64,000 nt of DNA from Mnemiopsis leidyi (lineage: Eukaryota; Ctenophora; Tentaculata; Lobata; Bolinopsidae). Location: positions 429,110 through 493,109 of the forward strand of contig JH154988.1 of the NCBI GenBank assembly GCA_000226015.1. The letters run 5' to 3'. This document shows, piece by piece, positions 1-12,996 of the stretch (its first letter is position 1; each line of letters opens with the position of its first letter). The position numbers and the translations under genes were made by a program. The notes under the pieces were generated by a model. That model was not told the DNA's origin. It was given only the letters and a program-made list of their open reading frames with translations, and searched no databases.

Positions 1-142
1 ATATTGTGGTTAGGAAATTAATGACATATGCATAAGTGACACTATAACAGCTATTTGTGCAACTCAGATGCTAGCTATAGCTTACTGGTCCGGTACTATG
101 TTTTAATTTCCTGTGAAATGAATGAGATTGTTTCCTTTTCAG

Positions 143-3100
143 CTTCCAGCCCAGGATGACTACATCCTGTCGATAATATCCCAGATCGGAACTTCAATCT
201 CAATTGTTTGTCTGTTTGCCACCGTCTTTCTTCTTTATATAGTCAGGTATGTGTTTTGTGATTGCATCTTAGGATAAGATTGACCAAGAACCTCTAAATT
301 ATTAAATAAATCTTAGACCTCATTAAAGAATCCTTGGTAATGTTACTGAAAGTGTAACTTATGAATTTTGTGAAAGTTAGCTGGTCCCAATATCACAAAA
401 CCGCAGGTGTGTGCGGGAGTGTATGTCTACCAAGATCCACATCAACTTCGCCCTGGCTCTCTTCCTAGCTCTTCTCTTCTTCATGATCAACACTAACACC
501 ACATACCCTGGGACTTACTGCAAGGTGACTGTAAACTGGAAATTTATATCAGACATTAAAAGAGAACGGTCTTCGTGGGAGGGGGTGGTGTTTTGTTTTA
601 GCATATAAAGGCTGGCTTCTTATTGGTCAATGGCTGTCACATGTTAGAGCAAATTTTTGAAACCTAACGAATACCGTTCTTTGCTGTACTGTATTTCTGT
701 ACATTATGGACATAGCATTTTTGTAGACGGAACTTTTTGTAGATTTAAAGAATTCTAGCTATTTCAAGACTCCTGAAGGGAGAGAGGAACACAATGAACT
801 CTATAACGACAAACTGATAACTTCTTGTTCAGGCGATGGCAGGACTGACCCACTACTTCTTCCTGAGTACCTTCCTATGGATGAGTGTGGAGGCGGTGGG
901 GCTCTACCGAGCAGTTGTTCTCGTCTTCACCACTTCCTCAAACAAGACTTTCCTCTTGGGAGCAGCTGGGGTCGCCTGGGGTACGTTTTGTTAAAAGGTA
1001 GATTAAATCGATTGTTGAAGTTTTAATCTTGTTTGTAACTGACTTACTTTGATTTAAAATGTGTGTTTCGTCAGGCTTGCCGGCGGTGTTGGTTATAGTG
1101 TTGCTCTTTCTTCAGCAGGAAGTCTATCAGATCCATCCTAATCTCAGTGTGTAAGTTATCAAATTTATCAAAAATATTCTTATCAACAACTCGTGTTCTG
1201 TTGATTTCGTGTTTTGTTTTGTTGAATTTCTGATAGTAAAGTATTCGATTTAATAATCCTCTGATATCAAGCTAACTTCAGGTGTTGGCTGTCAAAAGAC
1301 TGGATGTACGGTACATTCTTTAGTCCCCTCCTTATCATGGTCCTATTCAACTGTCTTGTATTTTTCAGAGTCCTCTGGACCATCATCAAAAATAAACATT
1401 CCCGATCAAAGTTAGTAGCTACTCTGAATTCAAACCAAATTTTGGGATTTGATTACATTAGATTTAAAGGTGTTAATGTTAGTGTGACTTTGTTTCTAAG
1501 GGCTATAATGTGGTTTCGACCGGGGTACGTATATGAGAAGTACGTATATGAGAAGTCTATTTAATTCTCAGCACTATGGAGATTTCTCGTCACCCTTCTA
1601 TAACGAGCTCAAATTCGGGGTATGTTTGGAGAGTTATCAGTTAAAGTGCTGATCCGAAATCAGCTACAATCGGAGCTTTAGCGATCGCCGATCATGTTTG
1701 TTTATACCATTGTAATCATGAGGCATCAGGGCAGCAATAATTTGTTTTGTTAGAAAATTAAGGGTTGTCTATGACTCTTTTCCTCTTTAACTTTTTCTTT
1801 TCTTTTGGCTGACTTCGGTTTGCATTTATCTCATGATTATTCGCTGTTTTTCAAACTTGAAGCCTTAAAACTATAGCCTCATTTTTCATCGATATATTCT
1901 CCGCCTTTTAATCTAATTCACATTTATTCATACTTTGATTCAAAAGTACATACTTTGATCGAAATAGTACTCACTATGATTCAAAACTCCTGAAGATTCA
2001 GATCATATCATTTGTTAAATTCACCTTTCTCAAGTACACATGCGGGCTAGACCGTTTAACTGGATAAAAATACGGTTTATTCGCTTGATTATCCAGCTGG
2101 GAATTTTGCGCTGTTTTACATTTGATATCTTTGGCACAATATCTTGACTTATTGCTTTTTTGCGAAAATTGACACTTGACCTCCAGAAAAACAAATAAAA
2201 ATATTTATGAAACACTTTTTCTGTTCTCATGATGACGCCTGCAATGACAAAGTAAAGTGAATTCGTTATTGACCATTTTGATAATCAGCTTGTCTAGATT
2301 GCCCTGCAATTCTTCTCTTGAAAAACCTTTCCTGAATTAAACCTCCAGCTCTCAAGTCTCAAACTCTTTTCCTTGAGGTTTATAGTACACGCGAATAGCC
2401 ACATTACATCTATTTTAAATGAGCTTCAGTGAAAATATCAGTTGGTTGCTTAAGAGTCGTTGTAACAAGGACTTCGGTACCTAGAAAGAGGATATCCTAC
2501 CATCCCACTTGTTAGTTTAGATTCCATATCTGCGTTACCAATCAACAATACGATGAGCGGTGCAAAACTCTGGTCAACTATCAACTATTATTAACTGTTT
2601 TTTTAAGAAGCACAGGCTGGCTTTTTTCAATTCCCTTTTTGAAAATTGATTTTTATCTTAAGTCTTCAATCTAAATTACTGTTCTACCACCAGGGGTTCC
2701 ATGAAGCCTGGCCAAAGATTGGTCGAGCTGCGAATAATATTCTCTATCATGTCTCTTCTAGGTAAGTTTTTATAGATATCAGTCATCAAGATTCTGAGAC
2801 ATATCGATCGATTCTTGAAAACATTAAGTTTATAGACGACATTTTCGAGAGTTGATAAAGATATAGCTGTGTTTATCCACGCCGCAGCCGGATGCTCCAT
2901 CAATTTTAATGGTGATTTCCGAACCAAACTCCTCTATATAGAACTATACAATTTTCCACATTTATCAGGACTGACGTGGATATTTGGGGTGATCCAAGTG
3001 TCTACCCCGCACATAGTTCTAGAGTACCTCTTCGCTATCACCAACACCTTACAGGTATGTTCTGGTATAGCTTCACTTTTCATAATTTTGATAAGAAGTA

Positions 3101-4529
3101 GGACTGCTAATGAGGTTGCGTATAACATCTTATAACAAGGAATACGCAATGTTTCTCATAATATTTCAATCAATATGTCATTGACCATGTTCACTCAATA
3201 ATTGTATTTAACTTGTAGTGTTGAAATAGTTTTAAACTATTTCAACACTACAAATTAAATACAAACTCTTCAGTCGTCCACTTTTTTTATTTTGGGAGGG
3301 GTCCAAAATTTCGACCAATTAGAAATTAGGAAACAGTGCTTTCTAGCTCCTGATCGGTTAAAATTTGTTACCCCTCCTCAAAAGCACCTTTCTCTATTGC
3401 TCCCTGAAAGTTAAAAGTTGCCTGGAAATGACTCATTTTCATTGTCTGCAAGTTTGATGAGTCAGGGTATAATCAGTCAACTAACAGATCTCCAAATTAC
3501 TCGTTTTGACAACACAAATTTGCTAAACAAAAGAAACACACATGCAACTTATTGTAGCTAATTAAAATGATTTGACAATAGATTGATGCAAACAAAAGTA
3601 TGATAATGACCTGACAGGGCGTGGCAGTGTTCGTGTTTTACTGTCTCTACAACACCAACATCAGACAAGCTCTCTGGAGGGTGCTCCACGGACAGTCCCT
3701 CAATGAGTCTGCTTCAAACAGTTCCTCGCAGCAGAAGATGAAGAAGAGACGAATGAGCATCAAGAAGGCTACCCAAAAGAAATTGAGCATCGTAAAGGCT
3801 CATGTAAGTATAACTATATGTAGAGTAGTTCAAAAGTACAGCATTTAGCCTTTAATTTGTTCAAGAAAAATTTTAAAAGATAATGCAGATCAGAGAAAGT
3901 CTTGCAGTCTTGTACAATGTGCCAGCCATTAAATCATTAAATTTCAGATCGACGGAAATCCGTTTGCTTTCTCATTCGGTGATGCTACAAATTCTAACCG
4001 AGGTTCAAGCACCTTAAAGAAGATGGACCGGAAGAACTGGAAGAAGCTGAAGAAGAACGACATCCAACACACCAACTCTCAGTTAAACGACACGATAAAC
4101 AGCAAGGGTGCCACGGTGCTGACTACCACGGGTCCTCATTCCATCACCATGCCAACCCTATCCACCTGTTACTCGCCTGCTAGTTCTCCCACAGACCGGT
4201 CCTCAAAACAATCTTCATCCAGCAAACCTTCCTCTGAGCGTTTCACTCCTGATCCCCATAAGTTGGATCATGATGACGTCATGGTAACCAAAAATTGTGA
4301 TGGCGGCTCGGAAAACGACATAATGTTGGACAACGATATAGTTTTAGAGGTTGATAAAGATAGCACGTTTTTAAGAGGCTCCTCTGAGAGGTGCTCTACT
4401 CCCGAAAACTCTCGGTCAGGTTCACGGTGCTCAAGTCCTCCTGACGAACTTAATCTGTCTCAGACATCGTCTTACGAGAAGTTGGGAGAAGAAGAAAAGT
4501 CAGTTGAAGATAATTGCATGTCTGTGTGA
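143..4529 (+). CDS. Adhesion-type (class B2) GPCR, 3' part: seven-helix domain and long cytoplasmic tail
   Basis: Partial gene; its 5' end lies left of the window. Exons read from AG/GT signals with matching phases: 143-246, 407-524, 833-980, 1075-1150, 1282-1410, 2694-2761, 2969-3054, 3618-3803, 3948-4529. The joined frame runs 498 residues to TGA. TM1 (SIISQIGTSISIVCLFATVF) begins shortly after the exon edge. TM2 is HINFALALFLALLFF, TM3 is LTHYFFLSTFLWMSVEA, TM4 is in 1075-1150, and TM5 is MYGTFFSPLLIMVLFN. The TM6 signature LLGLTWIFG is split over exons 2694-2761 and 2969-3054, and TM7 ends in LQGVAVFVFYCLYN. TM3 and TM6 are typical of adhesion GPCRs, surface receptors that normally carry an autocleaved GPS/GAIN domain N-terminal to TM1, which would lie outside this window. 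The roughly 240-residue tail is Ser-, Lys- and Asp-rich and ends MSV, a possible class II PDZ ligand (inference). Ligand unknown. Confidence 0.88.
3213..3253. repeat. Perfect 20-bp palindrome with a 1-base centre, in a GPCR intron
   Basis: The left arm (3213-3232, starting TTGTAGTGTTGAAATAG) is exactly the reverse complement of the right arm (3234-3253), with one T between them. It lies in the intron between the TM6/7 exon and the TM7/tail exon, so it could extrude as a cruciform or fold as an intronic RNA hairpin. No flanking target-site duplication was seen. Confidence 0.9.
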
Positions 4530-5549
4530 TAGTGATAGCTAAATCAGATGTGCCAGTTTCTCCAGCTAAACAACAATTGAGCCAAGTGAGGGCTGCATTA
4601 GAAGTAAAGATCGTTGCAATGAGAGCTGAATTATAATACCTAATTCCTAAAGTCAACTTCCTTATTATGCTTTGAGTTTTGAGAGGATTTTGCTCGGCTG
4701 AAAGCAAACGAACATAACTACAAGAAAACTGTAATCGGAGACATATCATCCTCTTTCCGCATCATAATGGAACGCATGTCACTGTTACATCTTGGTCATG
4801 ACAGAAACCCGGAATTAGAAAGTGATACAATTAAATTTTAGTAAGTAAATAAATTGAAGTAAGTTAAATACTGTCTGTGACAGCCAGATATATTTGGCAA
4901 AACTTACACAACTTTTTGTGTTAATTTCAGAATGTTTGTGCGCATCGTGCATCTAGTTTTCGTGAAAGTTAAGTTAGTTTAAGTTAATGCTTTAGTAATA
5001 GTATGAATTGAGTTTTAGTATTTATTTGCAATTTTATCAGTATCGTTATTTAAAGATTGTGTCAAAAAGTTGTACAGCTGCAAAATTTTGTTCGATCTAA
5101 TTAATTAATTAATTAATTAATTTGAATCTACTGTGATTTATTTAGGTTGAGAAATTCGCCTTATTTCCGATTCCAATAATCCTTATAGTTATCGCTTAAG
5201 TCTTTGAAATATCTTTTTAAATTTTTATTTAATTATTTTAGATTTAGAAATGAGGTAAGTTTCATGCTTGGCATATTGAATTTTATTTCGGACAACCAAA
5301 CCTGATAAAATAGTTCTATAAAATATTATTTTTAGGAAACAAATTTGACCATTTAGTTATTAATTTTATCAAAACTCTCTTTATCTTTAAGAATTCGTTT
5401 TGCGACTAAAACTGATATCTGTTATAAAGTTTCTTGAAGAATCACAATTTCATGTTTTCAAACAAATCAGGATTATTTGATACTTCTCTCTTGAGACACC
5501 CCCATTCAATTCTACCTCAACTACGTCTACAGGAAATACTTCTCCCAAA
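4530..5549. other. Intergenic, between convergent GPCR and fusexin-like genes
   Basis: No gene seen. AATAAA at 4848-4853 is a plausible poly(A) signal for the GPCR. TTTATT at 5282-5287 (AATAAA on the minus strand) is a plausible signal for the fusexin-like gene. A short TTAA microsatellite lies at about 5099-5121. Confidence 0.5.
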
Positions 5550-7451
5550 CTAAAAACTGCTCCCTCTACGGTGCATTCTGGGTCTATGCCAGTCCTCCGA
5601 CCTACTTCCATCGTTCAACATATCCTCCAGAGATTTGGAATATATCCCCACATCATTCATCCCACTGAACTCCTCAAGTCCCTCCGACTCCAACCTGCTG
5701 AGCCGGTTTACTCGCATGTTCATCTGATTCCCAAACATGGGCCAATGTTTTCCATCCTCGGATTCTCCATCACTGCGGTCTGTTTCTCCTCTCCGTTTTA
5801 TCACCTTGTAGATCCTGTAAACCAAACCAGTAAACACTACGATAGCTACCAAGTATAGCAGCGCTACAATCAGCTCCCCGTGTTCGTACTTGCCGTCCCC
5901 CCAGCTCCTGGGATTAGCAGACTTCTCCCAGACCCACAACTTGTGGTAGCTCATATCCTCAATCTCTGTGTGGTACAGGTGGGGAGGTGGCGCTAGGAAA
6001 GTTCCAACTGTTACAGTACTCCCCGTACAAGATACATTTCTTCTGATGGGCTGAGTGCTGGATGTTTTTAGGGATATTACTAAACCCGGCCTGCATGTAG
6101 TAACAACTTTTTGTCGTACAGAGATTGTCTCCTCTAGTTTGGAAATCGTGATGGTTAGATCTTCTGGTACCTCATCTTCAATCTCCCCAATTATCTCGCC
6201 CACTGCCTCGTCCAACTCTATTGCCAGGATGTTATTTCCGAACCGGTCTATCGTTATGAAGGCTCTAAAATCCCCTAACAAGGAGCTATCGTGGAGCCAA
6301 GCAGCGTCCAGCACCTCTACGACCATCTGCTTGTTCATTCGTCTCATTTTAAAGTCCACGGAGACTCTGGGGGAACTCTCTTGTGTCAAGCTGACGTACC
6401 GAGAGTGAAATTCCGAATTTACCTCCAAATTCCTGATCTCCGGAGCATAGTAGTCCTCAAGAGGGACAAGGTTTTCAGTTAACCTATATTTTCTGTCCTC
6501 CGTACTGAAGTACCTGCCGTTAAACTCGATCTTGGCGGTGCTCCGGCCACAGTGTGATGTCCGGATCTTCATGGCTCTGTCGACAATACTCTCAACGTCG
6601 AACACACCAGCTCCGTCTTCTTTGTACCACCCTATCTTGTTCAAGTCGTGATCATTCAGTTCATTTGGACTGTTGCCAAGAAAATGGTACACTTTGTCGT
6701 TGTACAAGATGTACTTTCCAGGCGAAATTATACTTTTTGGTCGCCCATCCATCGTCATCTTGACCCTGTATAGCTCGTCCAGGTCATTGTAAACCCCGAT
6801 AGCACTGTCAACGAGAGGGAGTGTCTGTTCTTCCTTGATTACAGTGCGGCCAGACAGATCTAGCACCGTAACATTGAACAGTAGTCGAGGTTTCATCGTA
6901 GAGAGTTCAACAACTGCGGCTCTCTGATCCCGATCTGGCGATACTCTGACTTGGCAGCAGGTTGTTGATTCTCCGCCGATCCAAACACAACCCTCCGGTG
7001 TCTGGCCAGTGGCACTGACCACGAAACATTGGCTGTCAGAGCTTTCTGTGCTGTTACTGTCAGTTTTCTTATTGCAACCTTTCTGGGCTTGGCTACAGCT
7101 GTCTGACTTTGAATTTGGACAGGAACACACGCACTTGGTTTCTAAAATAGGAACAGAGAAATTGTACCCGATCTTATAGTCAAACTGTTGTTGTGCTCCG
7201 ACAAATTTGACAACAAAGAGTCGTTCTGTAACTGACATCCTGTTACCGCTAGCCTTTGAGCTTTGCAGTTTCACTTTGTAACACAAAGTTTCTCCTAGTC
7301 CAATCAAAGCTGCAGTCGTCGTGATGGCCCCCTTTTTATTGTTTTGATCCAGCTGCACGTCCCCCTCAGTTACTGAAGACGGTTGGAAACAGAAATCTGG
7401 GAATCGGGCATTCCCCAGGACAAGAAGAAGTGGGATCAAAACACAAAACAT
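5550..7451 (-). CDS. Fusexin-like cell-cell fusion glycoprotein (EFF-AFF family)
   Basis: One uninterrupted 633-codon frame. Visible: a signal peptide (residues 1-14, hydrophobic LIPLLLVL), a large ectodomain, one membrane helix at about 526-546 (LIVALLYLVAIVVFTGLVYR) followed by basic residues, and an acidic/basic cytoplasmic tail of about 85 residues. Cysteines cluster at 107-166, starting CVCSC and ending CC; others are at 21, 57, 301, 453 and 475. N-glycosylation sequons lie at 97, 133, 193 and 472. Length, type I topology and the CxCxC cluster fit the nematode EFF-1/AFF-1 family, cellular fusogens with a three-domain fold related to class II fusion proteins and eukaryotic HAP2. In that family the protein acts at the plasma membrane of both fusing cells. 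The assignment rests on architecture and remembered family features, not on an alignment. It lacks introns, unlike most neighbours, and converges on the GPCR gene. Alternative: an unrelated cysteine-rich type I receptor. Confidence 0.72.
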   Translation of the reverse strand: MFCVLIPLLLVLGNARFPDFCFQPSSVTEGDVQLDQNNKKGAITTTAALIGLGETLCYKVKLQSSKASGNRMSVTERLFVVKFVGAQQQFDYKIGYNFSVPILETKCVCSCPNSKSDSCSQAQKGCNKKTDSNSTESSDSQCFVVSATGQTPEGCVWIGGESTTCCQVRVSPDRDQRAAVVELSTMKPRLLFNVTVLDLSGRTVIKEEQTLPLVDSAIGVYNDLDELYRVKMTMDGRPKSIISPGKYILYNDKVYHFLGNSPNELNDHDLNKIGWYKEDGAGVFDVESIVDRAMKIRTSHCGRSTAKIEFNGRYFSTEDRKYRLTENLVPLEDYYAPEIRNLEVNSEFHSRYVSLTQESSPRVSVDFKMRRMNKQMVVEVLDAAWLHDSSLLGDFRAFITIDRFGNNILAIELDEAVGEIIGEIEDEVPEDLTITISKLEETISVRQKVVTTCRPGLVISLKTSSTQPIRRNVSCTGSTVTVGTFLAPPPHLYHTEIEDMSYHKLWVWEKSANPRSWGDGKYEHGELIVALLYLVAIVVFTGLVYRIYKVIKRRGETDRSDGESEDGKHWPMFGNQMNMRVNRLSRLESEGLEEFSGMNDVGIYSKSLEDMLNDGSRSEDWHRPRMHRRGSSF

Positions 7452-8150
7452 AGTTTAAACTGAGGTAATTGTAGGGTGGGCGTGGTGATCAGATCCGCTC
7501 GGGAAGAGTAGTGCGACCATGTGCACAGCCTCCATTGTCAATTTTAATGAAAAGGAAATCTGGATCAGCAAAGTCATCTCACAAACAAAGCGTCACCTCA
7601 TTCAATCATTTGTCCAAAAGTACGACTTCTCACAATCTATTCATCAACTCTGATTCTAGTCCATTCTCGCATTCGCAATGACGTATGCTACAAGTACAAT
7701 CATCAGTCGCAAAATGTGCCATTCCTCTACACTCTAGCCAGAAAGGACACGTGGTTTTCAGATTCCTATTTCCTTGTAATTTTAAGTCCAAATGCGCCTG
7801 GTCTAACTCTCATAACTGTTCTTCTGGCTCCAGAGAGGGCGTCACGTGATATTTTTCGGCTTCGAAACTATGAACTATCAAATTGGAATTCCTCGCGTCG
7901 AACTCGAATTCTGCGTAAAAAAAATTGGTCTAAATCATAAATTGTCTTCCTTTTATCTCAAACTCAAAGTTGAACATTTCATATTTCATTTTTTGGGCTA
8001 TTATAGGGGGTCAATAAGGGGTATAATAAACTTAAAGCTAAAGGGAGTCTGAATAAGGGTTTTTGCGCTTCCAGTCCGTTTTACTTTTCGCAAATCGAAT
8101 GGAATTCTATTCCGAATAGAATTTCAGGGCTGTTGGCGTTGCCTGGGGGG
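7452..8150. other. Upstream region of the fusexin-like gene
   Basis: No coding region recognised. AT-rich sequence presumably contains the minus-strand promoter, but no clear TATA box was found. A CACGTG motif (GTCACGTGAT) lies near 7841. Short open frames here have no protein-like composition. Confidence 0.35.
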
Positions 8151-9720
8151 CTGGGGATTTCAGTTTTTTGCTCCCATCATGGATCAGAGGGTACCGTAGA
8201 GAGTCAGAGAGCCGCGCAGCGCCAGTTAATATCAACGGGCGATGCGCGTCTAGAATTTCTTCGAAATGGTCGCCAGGCCAGAAATGCGTGACAGCGCGTG
8301 ATGGCCGCGACAGTAGGTTATCAACCTACAACAGTTAAGATCAAATTTTCGCATAGCCTCGTCCCCCAATTTGTAGACCTTTAATTAGTTTTGGGCCTTT
8401 TTAAAGCCAGGCTATGTTATACTTATTATTACAATTCGCTCCGAACCTTGTCTCACGTTGTGACCCACGCCGCCGCGCGCTTCGCGGCAGCGCCAGCAGG
8501 GCTAGGCAACGTGTACATGGTATTGGTAGTGCAGTGGTACAGTCTATCAAGATCCGAACCAGTCTAAGGGGCCTTTAAGTTTAAGTTCAAAGTTGAACTC
8601 ACTCAGTGAATATTAAATTAAAAAGACCTTGCTTTGTCGCAGTAATACCTGACTCTCGCAGCTAAATCGTTTACAGTTTAGTTAGAACGGTAGAAGTACA
8701 CAGTAGGTCATCAACCTACAACATACAAGTTAATTTTTGGCCTGGCGACTTGGATTTCGAAGAATTTCTATAATATAGACTTGTCGCGGGGATACCCGAC
8801 TTACGGAGCTAAAGCTAAACGAGATCGTTTCGTTTATAGAACGGTAGACGGATATAATCTCGTCACGTATAGACGCACCTCGTCGCGTCTGTTAAAGCTT
8901 TGTCTCTCGTTGTGCCCACGCCGCCGTGCGCGCCGGAGGCTGCCGCTTTGCTGCAGCAGGGCTTGGCAACGTGTACTTGTAGGCGCAATTATTAAGGCCT
9001 TTGTTACACTGGACACCACTGACCACGAAATTTTACGAGATCATATCCGTCTAGCGTTTTATTTTCAGACGTTGCCTGACCTGCTGCCGCCCCGTAGGAG
9101 CAGCAATTGAAAATTGTCGCGCTAAAAGTAAATGGCTCTGGTTTTTTAGACTTAGTGTAATGTCTCTTTCATTTCTGGGATTGGTTGCCACCACCCTAAA
9201 TCTTATAACTGTAAGTGCAAAGTGTAACTGTCGTGGAGTCGTGGACTTCCTGTACAGCAGCGCACGTGCAACCTCTTGCTCTAACCAGAGCGTGTAAGCA
9301 CCTGGTTAGGTGAAGTTGAACAACCTCCCGCAATGGACATTTTATTTTGAGATGTTCGCTTAGAGTGACAAATCACGGTCGGACAAAGCCAAGGTCGTGA
9401 TAAAATTGTTACTTCTGCTCCTGTGCCTAATTTAATACTCTAAAAGTAAAGTGTACTGATGTACACTTAACATGCAAAGATAAATTTATTCTTTAGCTTT
9501 ATTCGCTTCGTAATGTCAATGAGGGTCTGACAAAGTTATTGAACCAAAAGGCATCTGGTTTTCAAAAGAGGACATGTCCTAAGTCTTGGATAGTTTAAAG
9601 ACAAATTTGTACGGCAGGGCGCATATATCCCGACATATTAATTTTATTCTCGATTGAGGGTCGGACAAGACAAGTTACAGAATCTTCGTTTTCTTTGTAC
9701 ACAAAAACAAGAATAATTTT
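8150..9720. repeat. Cluster 1 of GC-rich modular interspersed repeats
   Basis: Several modules recur here and elsewhere in the window. A foldback pair (8245-8331 against 8700-8785, inverted) shares TTCGAA, CGCCAGGCCA and GTAGGTT-type blocks. A module at 8899-9158 is nearly repeated at 14678-14941, with a partial copy at 8447-8517. A block at 9609-9672 recurs inverted at 40191-40253 and 41871-41935. The motif GACGGATATAATCTCGTCA (8846) and its reverse (ACGAGATCATATCCGTCTA, 9040) recur in all clusters. No transposase, reverse transcriptase or long ORF is present, so these look like non-autonomous (MITE- or SINE-like) elements. Family unknown. Confidence 0.7.
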
Positions 9721-9864
9721 TATCTTTGCACAAAAAACAAGAATAAATTTATCAAATTAACAGTAACAGCTTTAAAAAGAGATAACAAACCCTAGACGAA
9801 AACAATCTTTAAATATTTACTATTCATGACAATTCTACAACTTCAGAAACGCTATCCTTAAGAA

Positions 9865-11536
<1,672 letters not shown>

Positions 11537-11646
11537 TTAGAAACACTTACGCAGCTCGGAAAAGATTTTTGAGAAATGCGGTAGGTAGTCAACAGAAAAT
11601 CTTCAAAAAGCGCGCACTGTAATTCCTGGGAAAAGTGGCGTAACTT

Positions 11647-11656
11647 CCTTATTTGG
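11647..11656 (-). promoter_or_regulatory. CArG box (SRF-type site) upstream of actin
   Basis: CCTTATTTGG matches the CC(A/T)6GG consensus exactly and lies 126 bp upstream of the actin ATG. SRF/CArG control of actin genes is well established in animals. No convincing TATA box stands between it and the ATG. A strong-looking donor (GTAAGTG) occurs in the presumed leader near 11551, but no acceptor follows before the ATG. Confidence 0.75.
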
Positions 11657-12996
11657 GCATAAAATAATCCGAAATTGCGCAAAGTTATTCTCAAAATTCC
11701 AATATCAGATTTGTGACGTGCGCGGCGTTCACCCGTAAAAAAGCAAAAATGTATATAAATACGTAACGTGCGTGCTTGGTCTGCATACAGCCTATTAAGG
11801 TCTCAATTACAACGTAAAATTTCGGAAACAGATTTTTTTAGTGAAACTGAACATTTCACGAGCATCTATTCAATTTCAACAATATCCCAACAAATAAAAT
11901 ATTGTCATTGAAAGTGAAACTATAAAGGGAAGTGTAATTACTCACGGACGCCATTTACTAACGCTAATGCCATTGCACATTGCCAATGGCTAAGGCCCCT
12001 GGCCCAAACAAGACCGGCGATTTTTGACATTTGTGAAAGTGAAAGTAGTGGCCGAAATATTTTGCATTTTCTTAATGTTAGCCAGACGTTGTCTGGGCTG
12101 CTGCCGCAACGTGAGGCAACATTTTCTTGGTCTTTTTGGTAATTGATTTGCAATTTCAACAAAAATGATTCGATTTCTGTTTAACTTTACCGTTACGCAT
12201 TACGGTGCGAACAGTAAAATTGTCAAAAATCCAGTTCGTACCCCGACAGATTTTGGGCCAATTTTGAGCCCGCAATCGAAACTTCGATTGCACGCGAAAA
12301 GTCTCGAAAAACTATCTAGTTCAATTCCGTTTTGTAAATTTATATAACCGCGATTTAATGTTTGATTTTCTGAATCTGACAGTGACAGTTACAGTGACAT
12401 AAATTTCCAAATTTTGCGTCGCATGGTGTGTTAACGATTTGAAAAGGAAATGTCCGATTAACTGAATTTTCATGAAAAAGGGGATATAAGTATAAGTACT
12501 GTAAATAAAACAGGGAAAGATGCTGGGTTGTGGTTGCTCATGCTGGGTTGTGGTTGCTCAACGACAGTTCCGCAAAAGTCTATTATGTGATTTAACTACT
12601 GAATGTGCAGCGATTTGAGATTTTATTGATCAAGTTTCAGCTTGAGCTATCAGCTTATATGTGCACTCTTATGCTAATGCAGTATCAAAACCATTATTAC
12701 ATCGGATTTTTCGCGTAGAAACGTTTTGAAAGTAGAATTGAAAAAGAACGTTTTACAAGTCTTGCGATATCTAAGTTGAATCTTTTGGTCGATAATATAA
12801 ACTATCGTTACTTTTAGTTTTATCTAACCTCCATTCCCCAAGTTCCCGTTTTCCCAATTTCTCTAATGTTATGCTGTAAGAGAGAACGTGAGAAGTTACA
12901 TTGATCAGTTATAAATACTTATACCTATAGAGCTTTCAATGATTGCAGTAGAAATAACGTGAAACTATTTTGACAATTTGCAGAGAAAATTGAAAA
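11657..12996. other. Intergenic, actin upstream to TSP1 gene 3' end
   Basis: No gene recognised. Contents: a degenerate copy of a repeat module near 12080-12125 (CAACGTGAGGCAAC) and a 21-bp direct duplication at about 12519-12560 (TGCTGGGTTGTGGTTGCTCA twice). The rest is AT-rich. Confidence 0.4.
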
